Positions 58,812-64,000 of a DNA stretch of 64,000 bases are shown here, piece by piece. Position 1 is the stretch's first letter. Each line of letters starts with the position of its first letter. The translations under genes were made by a program, and so were the position numbers. A model generated the notes under the pieces. The model was not told the origin of the DNA. It saw only the letters and a program-made list of their open reading frames with translations, and did not search any database. Origin of the DNA: a virus; the IMG/VR virus record IMGVR_UViG_3300035663_000004, positions 1 to 64,000 of that record, one strand, 5' to 3'.

Positions 58812-59523
58812 TACAGTCGCAACCGGCATATCATTCGCGCCGCATCTGACAGCGTTCGACGAGGCGGCACGGCAACGACTGGAAGGCATTGACCTGACGC
58901 CGCTGCTGATGTACGTCGTGGATACTACGCACGTCGAAGCGCTGCCATATCTGGCTGAACAGTTCGACGTGCTGGGGCTGGAGGGCTGGGCCTTGGCCAA
59001 CACGGAGGCAGACAGGCGGGCGCTGATTAAGCAGGCGATTGAACTGCACCGGCACAAGGGTACGGTATGGGCGATCCGCAATGCCGTGCGCGCCGTTGGG
59101 TTCGGTGAGTGCAATATTACGGAGGGCGTCGGCGTGGACTACAACGGCGAGTATCTGTATTCCGGTACGATTGACTATGAGGGCGGCAACTGGGCGACTT
59201 TTCGCGTAATTGTCGAAATACCGAACACGCGACCCGTTACGCTGGCAGAGTTTTCCAGGCTGCGGGCAATTATCGAAGCGTATAAGAATATCCGCAGTCA
59301 CCTGGTGGACGTATCGCTGCGGGTGAACCTGGTGACCGAACACACCCTGCCGGAAGATACATTAGACTTTTGGGCTGGTGATGCGCAGACGGACACGCTT
59401 ACAAGCGGGGCGAATTACGACGGCGCAAGCGGATACGCCGGGGCGTACAATTACGATCAATCTAATGATCCGGGAACAATCACAATTGAGATCGGCGGGT
59501 TCGCAGTGACTGAAAATTTCTAA
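58804..59523 (+). CDS. Tail protein I
   Basis: The 239-aa protein has FDEAARQRLEGIDLTPLLMY, LPYLAEQFDVLGLEGWALAN and KQAIELHRHKGTVWAIRNAV, the gpI pattern. gpI completes the baseplate wedge and holds the fibre. The C-terminal part (GANYDGASGYAGAYNYDQS) is an extension. It starts 8 nt before the J stop. Confidence 0.9.
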   Translation: MANTVATGISFAPHLTAFDEAARQRLEGIDLTPLLMYVVDTTHVEALPYLAEQFDVLGLEGWALANTEADRRALIKQAIELHRHKGTVWAIRNAVRAVGFGECNITEGVGVDYNGEYLYSGTIDYEGGNWATFRVIVEIPNTRPVTLAEFSRLRAIIEAYKNIRSHLVDVSLRVNLVTEHTLPEDTLDFWAGDAQTDTLTSGANYDGASGYAGAYNYDQSNDPGTITIEIGGFAVTENF

Positions 59524-59541
59524 TCGAAAAAATATAAAAAA

Positions 59542-59985
59542 ATGGATATACGAAACGACACTATCGCACCTAAAGGCGTATTCGAGATGCGGGTGTACAA
59601 TGCCGACGGCTGCCTGATTGACCAATACGAGGACTGGAATCTGATCGTGAACGGCGGGCGGTCTGCCATTGCATCACTGATCGGGGCGGCGACGTCCACG
59701 AAGGACGTCACGCAAATTGCATTCGGCACCAACGGCGCATCGCCGGTACTGACGGACGCCGCAATCACGACGCAGTTCAAGAAAGCCGTCGGGGCTGTGA
59801 CCTATCCGGCAACTGGACAGGTGCGCTTCGCCTGGTCGCTGGAATTGGCGGAAAACAACGGCGTTACGATCCGGGAGTACGGGCTGCTATGTCAGGACGA
59901 CACGCTGTTCGCCCGCAAGGTGCGCGCTGATATCGCGAAAACATCGGACGTCCGCCTGGAGGGCACATGGACAATTATTTTCTAA
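59542..59985 (+). CDS. Fibre-associated tail protein between I and H
   Basis: The 147-aa protein contains VNGGRSAIASLIGAATSTK, ITQFGTNG-like segments (QIAFGTNGASPVLTDAAITT), then REYGLLCQDDTLFARKVRAD and a final TWTIIF strand. This pattern recurs in proteins encoded next to fibre genes of P2-like phages. It is probably a proximal fibre or connector piece. Confidence 0.65.
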   Translation: MDIRNDTIAPKGVFEMRVYNADGCLIDQYEDWNLIVNGGRSAIASLIGAATSTKDVTQIAFGTNGASPVLTDAAITTQFKKAVGAVTYPATGQVRFAWSLELAENNGVTIREYGLLCQDDTLFARKVRADIAKTSDVRLEGTWTIIF

Positions 59986-60001
59986 CTGAAAAATCGAAAA
60001 A

Positions 60002-60874
60002 ATGGCAAATCTGACTGAATCACCGGTGTACGAAGCCGGTATATATCAATTAGAAACGACCGACCCGGTATTGGGCGGTTCTTCCGGCATTGCTAACCTT
60101 CAGGGCAAGCAACTCGCCAACCGGACGGCGTGGCTGAAGCAAAAAATTGACAACTTAGGCTTCGGTACAACAGGCGTACCTGTGTACGCTGGCAATCTAA
60201 ACAGCCTGCTGGATACCGGCTGGTGGTACGCCACGACGGCAACAACCAACAAGCCGACGGGCGCAAGCGAGGGGTTCGTCCAGGTGGTCGAATACGTCAC
60301 GCTTGGGTACTCTTATCAAGTGTATCACTCGATCACCGTTGACCGAATCTGGACGCGCCGGATTACGGACGGGCCAACGTTCGGGGCGTGGTCGGAAATC
60401 GGGCGCGCTGCCGACCTGGCTACGCTGAACGATCAACTGATCGGGAGCGTGGCGGCGTTCGCAATGAATACGCCGCCGACGGGCTGGTTCAAGTGCAATG
60501 GCGCTGCGGTATCACGCTCGCTGTACGCCGGGCTGTTCGCGAAGATCGGCACGACGTTCGGCGTCGGAAACGGAAGCACGACGTTCAATCTGCCAGACTT
60601 GCGCGGTGAGTTCGTACGGGGCTGGGACGACGGGCGCGGACTTGACGTTGGGCGCGTGTTTGGTTCGGCACAGGGCTACGCGACCGAAGCGCACACGCAC
60701 TTTCTTCGTATGCAGACGCTCGGAGGAATTAACAACAACGGGAGCAGTCCGTATGCAACGACCGTAGCGAATAGCAACGATAGCACAACCACGATGACGC
60801 AGGCGCAGGTCGGCGGCGAAGGGGAAACGAGACCGCGAAACATTGCCCTGCTATACGCAATCAAATGGCAATAA
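60002..60874 (+). CDS. Tail fibre H with collar domain
   Basis: The 290-aa protein begins NLTESPVYEAGIYQLETTDP, then SGIANLQGKQLANRTAWLKQ, the common N-terminus of P2-type fibre proteins. The middle (DTGWWYATTATTNKPTGASE) is a beta repeat. The C-terminus is a phage tail collar domain: MNTPPTGWFKCNGAAVSRSL, FNLPDLRGEFVRGWDDGRG and HTHF. It is short for a P2 H fibre (about 670 aa). It is followed by its assembly chaperone. Confidence 0.85.
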   Translation: MANLTESPVYEAGIYQLETTDPVLGGSSGIANLQGKQLANRTAWLKQKIDNLGFGTTGVPVYAGNLNSLLDTGWWYATTATTNKPTGASEGFVQVVEYVTLGYSYQVYHSITVDRIWTRRITDGPTFGAWSEIGRAADLATLNDQLIGSVAAFAMNTPPTGWFKCNGAAVSRSLYAGLFAKIGTTFGVGNGSTTFNLPDLRGEFVRGWDDGRGLDVGRVFGSAQGYATEAHTHFLRMQTLGGINNNGSSPYATTVANSNDSTTTMTQAQVGGEGETRPRNIALLYAIKWQ

Positions 60875-60889
60875 ACAATCATTGATAAT

Positions 60890-61318
60890 ATGAACACACA
60901 ACACACACACGAACCCGTGCCCGTCTATTGTTACGACGACACGGGCAGGTACACGTCATGGGAATACGCCGACCCGAATCCGCTGGAGCCGGGCAAATAC
61001 CTATTGCCGGTAAACGCTACGCTGACGCCGCCGCCTGACTGGAGCAAGGGCGAAGTAGCGCGCTGGGACGGCGAACGCTGGGCGGTGGAGCCTGACGATA
61101 CAGAGGTTCAGCGCCATGCAGCGTTTCAGCGATCAAGGCGCAACTACCTGTTGGCCGCATCGGACTGGACGCAATTACCTGACGCGCCACTGACGGCTGA
61201 TGAGGCGCAGCGATGGCGCGAATACCGACACGCGCTGCGTACAATTACGACAGACCCGGCATGGCCTTACGTTGCGTTTCCTGATCCGCCGGAAAAGGAG
61301 CCAATAATACAGGCTTAG
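60890..61318 (+). CDS. Tail fibre assembly protein G (Tfa-like)
   Basis: The 142-aa protein has the pattern of fibre assembly chaperones: PVYCYDDTGRYTSWEYADPN, WDGERWAVEP, then RRNYLLAASDWTQLPDAPLT and WREYRHALRTI. Such proteins trimerise and fold the fibre tip. Position directly after the collar fibre confirms the pairing. Its stop overlaps the stop of a converging gene. Confidence 0.85.
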   Translation: MNTQHTHEPVPVYCYDDTGRYTSWEYADPNPLEPGKYLLPVNATLTPPPDWSKGEVARWDGERWAVEPDDTEVQRHAAFQRSRRNYLLAASDWTQLPDAPLTADEAQRWREYRHALRTITTDPAWPYVAFPDPPEKEPIIQA

Positions 61319-61452
61319 AAAGGTTCGCCGTCGCATAGCGCTAACAATGCCTGTGCGCGCTGGTATGCCTTGAGTCCGGTCGCTGGCTTGGGCTTAGGCG
61401 TGCGTGTTTTGGGGCGTTTGGGGCGGACGGGGGAAAATGGATCGAGTTTCAT
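61315..61452 (-). CDS. Small proline/lysine-rich protein
   Basis: A 45-aa frame from ATG 61452: MKLDPFSPVRPKRPKTRTPK, then PKPATGLKAYQRAQALLALC. The basic, Pro-rich start suggests nucleic-acid or protein binding. It is downstream of recT, after the terminator hairpin, and converges on the tail operon with a 4-nt overlap of stops. Confidence 0.45.
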   Translation of the reverse strand: MKLDPFSPVRPKRPKTRTPKPKPATGLKAYQRAQALLALCDGEPF

Positions 61453-61459
61453 AATTCAG

Positions 61460-61494
61460 AAAAAATGCCCCGGCAAACACAAGTTCGCCGGGGC
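61460..61494 (-). terminator. Terminator after recT
   Basis: GCCCCGGC at 61467-61474 pairs with GCCGGGGC at 61487-61494 around a 12-nt loop. Read on the minus strand it is followed by ATTTTTTC. It ends the recombination operon. Confidence 0.75.
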
Positions 61495-61500
61495 GTGTTA

Positions 61501-62304
61501 CTATATAAGGTGTTCGTCTACCTGTTCGGTAGGTTCGTCCGTGTATTCAATATATTCGGCGTCTGTGGCTTCGGTGGCAGGCTTAGCAGCGTTCGCCGTT
61601 GTGATTGCGGCGTTAATATCCGCTGCTGCCTGACGTGACGCCGGGGCTGGCTTCGCCGGGGCTGGTGCTGCGTGCTGGGCGCTAATTGCGGCGTTCAACT
61701 GATCAACGACCGGTATAGGCGAAGAAGGCACGCGCGGCGGCGTAACGTCGTGATATTCGATGTCGTGTACTTCGTCAGCGGTGAGTAGTCCCATCGCTAC
61801 CTCCGGGGCGTACAGGCGCGAAAAGAACGCGGCGGCACGGTAACGCAGCATCAAGTCCGGCATTGACTGCCACTTACTGCCTGTCTTGCTGAACCATCCC
61901 TCTTTTTTTGCCATCCCAATTGAAACGGGCGGCCCCTCCAAAATTTCGCCGCTGGCCAAGTCCTTAGCGACGGCGAAACATTGCCGCGCATCACCGTCGC
62001 CGGATAACTGAAAGCGGAGCGGGGAAAACTTGCCTGACGTATTGATACAGGCGATTAGGTACGTCGCTGACCACGACGGCCGGCCGTGTATGATATGCAG
62101 GTTCTGCATCACCATCAGCGGTGACGTGCCGATGCGGTTCGCCATTTCCAGCGCCACGAGGCAGTTCGCGATGTTGCCTTGGTAGTCCTTTGGCACCATC
62201 GTGGTGGTGGACAGCATTTTCGCCACGCGCTGCCCCTGCTCGAAAGCATCGCCGCTGGCATATACGCTGACGTTTTGCGGCTGGATTGAAAGTTCTTTTT
62301 TCAT
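61501..62304 (-). CDS. recT: RecT-family single-strand annealing protein
   Basis: The 267-aa protein fits the RecT family: QNVSVYASGDAFEQGQRVAK, STTTMVPKDYQGNIANCLVA, LMVMQNLHIIHGRPSWSATY, then GWFSKTGSKWQSMPDLMLRY and SRLYAPEVAMGLLTADEV. RecT proteins anneal complementary strands in phage recombination. The C-terminus is Ala/Pro-rich with an acidic end. It is encoded 27 nt downstream of a PD-(D/E)XK exonuclease, the usual partner. Confidence 0.85.
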   Translation of the reverse strand: MKKELSIQPQNVSVYASGDAFEQGQRVAKMLSTTTMVPKDYQGNIANCLVALEMANRIGTSPLMVMQNLHIIHGRPSWSATYLIACINTSGKFSPLRFQLSGDGDARQCFAVAKDLASGEILEGPPVSIGMAKKEGWFSKTGSKWQSMPDLMLRYRAAAFFSRLYAPEVAMGLLTADEVHDIEYHDVTPPRVPSSPIPVVDQLNAAISAQHAAPAPAKPAPASRQAAADINAAITTANAAKPATEATDAEYIEYTDEPTEQVDEHLI

Positions 62305-62331
62305 AATATTGAAAATGTTTTTGTTGTAAAA

Positions 62332-63186
62332 TCAAAGTTGCTTAAATATATACTCTGGGAGCGCCAACCGCTCTAACTGGTCGGAATACCCCGGCCAAAC
62401 GCCCGCCTGCAGGCAGTCAAGGTAGGTGCGAAGGTCGCGCATATATGCCTTGTGACCGAGTTCCAGGGTTCGCTCATCCGCGTAGTAACACGCAACGGCG
62501 AAGGGGTATTCCTTTTCCACTACGACAAATCCGAAAATCTGCGGAAAATTTCCAGTCGCGTGGTAGAAGCCCTCGGAATAGAAGGCTGCCTGCACATGAT
62601 AGCGCCACGAAAGCGCGGAGCGGCCGAACGAATCCGGGCTGGCGTCTGTGGTGGTTTTCAAGTCAATCAGGATATGACCGCTGCCTAACTTCCCGATCCA
62701 GTCCGGGCGGCACTTGCACTTCGCCCCCGTTTCAGGTTCCGTGAATTTCAACGTCTTTTCTGCAACGCCGTCTCTCAACAAGACACTGGCGGCAGGGTGC
62801 GCATGTACGGCGTCGCGCATGCGACATGCCTTATCGTAATCGTCCGATTCGACAACCGTGCGGCCGTTGAGGCCGTGATTGAACGCCGCCCACCATTCGA
62901 GCGCAAATTGCGTTTCTTCGCTTGGTTTTTTCGCGTTAATCTGCGCAGCCGTCGGACGGCGCGGCGCATCCGGCGGCAGGATAGCGTATTGGCTATCCAG
63001 CAGGTGGGGCTGGAGCAGCACGTCGTTCGTGATCGAGCCGACCACGAAGTGTTTTTTCGGCATTTCGGCCGGTCGGTCGGGGTTAATGTATTTCGCCCAA
63101 TAATGATACGGGCTTCTGGCAATCAAGTCAAGACCGGACTTGCTGATCCGGCTGACGTCGGCGTGGTAATCGTCGCGTGTGAGCAT
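62332..63186 (-). CDS. PD-(D/E)XK exonuclease, RecE/YqaJ-like partner of RecT
   Basis: Start at ATG 63186 (MLTRDDYHADVSRISKSGLD, 284 aa). The SKSGLDLIARSPYHYW opening and FVVGSITNDVLL are typical of the RecE-like exodeoxyribonuclease VIII group. The catalytic core lies at 160-180: RPDWI with Asp162 and ILIDLKTTTD with Asp175 and Lys177. HVQAAFYSEGF is the conserved QAA...Y helix. It makes 3' tails for RecT. Confidence 0.8.
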   Translation of the reverse strand: MLTRDDYHADVSRISKSGLDLIARSPYHYWAKYINPDRPAEMPKKHFVVGSITNDVLLQPHLLDSQYAILPPDAPRRPTAAQINAKKPSEETQFALEWWAAFNHGLNGRTVVESDDYDKACRMRDAVHAHPAASVLLRDGVAEKTLKFTEPETGAKCKCRPDWIGKLGSGHILIDLKTTTDASPDSFGRSALSWRYHVQAAFYSEGFYHATGNFPQIFGFVVVEKEYPFAVACYYADERTLELGHKAYMRDLRTYLDCLQAGVWPGYSDQLERLALPEYIFKQL

Positions 63187-63238
63187 AATAATAAGGTGTG
63201 TGTTAATGGCAATATGCCGGTGAAAAAAAAATCTTGGG

Positions 63239-63275
63239 CAAAGATACAACGTTTGCGCGAATTTGCGTAACTTTG
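63239..63275. promoter_or_regulatory. Divergent promoters between exonuclease and HTH genes
   Basis: Minus strand -7 box TATCTTTG lies at 63246-63239, plus strand TAACTTTG at 63268-63275. The -33 elements would overlap across GTTTGCGCGAATTTGCG and are not perfect TTG boxes at 20 nt. The two promoters share 22 bp, so a single bound repressor could shut both. Confidence 0.6.
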
Positions 63276-63305
63276 CACCGGATTTTTTTCAAACAAAAAT
63301 AAAAT

Positions 63306-63500
63306 ATGGACATTATCGAGAATCTGAAGGCGCGGTGCAAGGCCGCCGGAACTAACCTCACGCAGTTGTGTATGGACGCGGGCGTTGACCGAAGCGTTGT
63401 CGAGCGCTGGAAAAAGGGTACGAAAACGCTCACGCTGCTGGCACAACTGGAGGCGGCTCTGCAAAAGCGGGAAAAGGAGGTGCGCGATGGTAACGCTTAG
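63306..63500 (+). CDS. Small HTH (Cro/CI-like) regulator
   Basis: The 64-aa protein starts IENLKARCKAAGTNLTQLCM, then DAGVDRSVVERWKKGTKTL, a XRE-family helix-turn-helix. It lacks a dimerisation or RecA-cleavage domain, so it is Cro-like. It is transcribed divergently from the recombination operon and probably represses it via the shared promoter region. Confidence 0.75.
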   Translation: MDIIENLKARCKAAGTNLTQLCMDAGVDRSVVERWKKGTKTLTLLAQLEAALQKREKEVRDGNA

Positions 63501-64000
63501 ACCGTACCAACAAACGGCCGTTGAGCGAATTCGGCAGGCGTATTTACAGGGCGCGCGTTCGCCGCTGCTGGTACTACCCACCGGTGGGGGGAAGACGGTC
63601 GTATTTTCGCACATCGCCGCCACGTCCAGCGCGCGCGGCAAGCGCATACTGATCCTGGTACATCGCATCGAACTACTCAGGCAGACCGCGAAGGCGCTGC
63701 AACGCGCCGGAATCCAGCCGGGGCTAATTAATCCAGCTTACACTCCGAACTATCGCGCACCGGTGCAGGTAGCGATGGTGCAGACCATGGCGAAGCGAAC
63801 GCATTATTTTCGGAAAATGCCGTTCGACCTTATTATTACCGACGAGTGTCACCACGTTGTAAGCAAGACGTACCGGGATATTCTGGCAGAATTTCCGAAC
63901 GCATATCAATTAGGCGTGACGGCTACGCCTGTTCGCGGCGACGGGATGGGGCTTGGCGTGACGGCTGGCGGCGTGTACGATACGCTGATTATGGGGCCAA
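63487..64000 (+). CDS. DEAD/DEAH-box superfamily 2 helicase (3' end outside window)
   Basis: The frame from ATG 63487 overlaps the regulator by 14 nt and stays open to the window end (171 codons). Visible motifs are LRPYQQTAVERIRQ (Q-like region), Walker A LPTGGGKT at 30-37, motif Ia VHRIELLRQT, DECHHV with Asp119-His122 (DExH) and VTATPVRGDG. It matches phage SF2 helicases that follow Cro-like genes. It would unwind DNA or RNA in replication or recombination. Confidence 0.85.
   Translation, partial: MVTLRPYQQTAVERIRQAYLQGARSPLLVLPTGGGKTVVFSHIAATSSARGKRILILVHRIELLRQTAKALQRAGIQPGLINPAYTPNYRAPVQVAMVQTMAKRTHYFRKMPFDLIITDECHHVVSKTYRDILAEFPNAYQLGVTATPVRGDGMGLGVTAGGVYDTLIMGP

Noticed and set aside
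1-64000. CRISPR array
   Set aside because: Repeats found (hairpin element, fibre repeats, operator pair) lack the regular repeat-spacer pattern, and there are no cas genes.

Overview
The window reads as temperate-phage or prophage DNA from a member of the phylum Bacteroidota. Three things point there. Several intergenic regions carry the Bacteroidota-type promoter TTG-N20-TAnnTTTG. Start codons are preceded by A/T-rich tracts instead of purine Shine-Dalgarno sites. Exported proteins have signal peptides ending in ..AQ or ..SQ. Almost every gene is phage-like; no ordinary housekeeping operon is seen.

Layout. (1) 1-6.8 kb, minus strand: a tight replication and nucleotide operon with mostly 4-nt overlaps. 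In transcription order: compact tyrosine recombinase, DUF1064-like nuclease, hypothetical, VirE_N/BT4734-like primase domain fused to a RecA-like ATPase, two paralogous winged-helix/NUMOD-like proteins, a replication-initiation-like protein, ThyX and a PP-loop PAPS-reductase-like protein. (2) 6.9-11 kb, minus: dNMP kinase, DEDDh exonuclease, DNA methyltransferase, metallophosphoesterase and tiny proteins. (3) 11-23.9 kb, minus: what looks like an ejection-protein cassette (253, 551 and 3142 aa); the largest is a polyvalent protein with two HExxH motifs. (4) 23.9-26.4 kb, plus: DNA-binding protein and lysis cassette. (5) 26.4-32.6 kb, minus: early genes with an SSB-like protein, a RadC/JAB protein and many small unknowns. 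Duplicated operator-like sites sit at two promoters, and one 37-nt hairpin is repeated three times before start codons.

(6) 33.2-38.1 kb, plus: an operon encoding a divergent GroEL, a GroES and a third protein that looks like two GroES domains fused in tandem. (7) 37.6-48.1 kb: fibre-like genes, several with Sec signal peptides, including a 2285-aa repeat fibre whose repeats are conserved in protein but scrambled in codons. (8) 48.4-61.3 kb: a P2-like contractile tail operon (FI, FII, E-like, E', T, U, X, D, V, W, J, I, H, G homologues) with higher GC content. (9) 61.3-64 kb: RecT, an exonuclease and, divergently, an HTH protein and a DEAD/DEAH helicase running off the end.

No terminase, portal, major capsid, reverse transcriptase or CRISPR array is visible. 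Regions 1-6 and 8-9 each carry their own replication or recombination genes and differ in base composition. The window may therefore be one mosaic phage with head genes outside the window, or two neighbouring phage elements. The most unusual part is the chaperonin operon placed directly before the giant secreted-type fibre genes. A working hypothesis is that it folds the fibres or another large virion protein of this phage.
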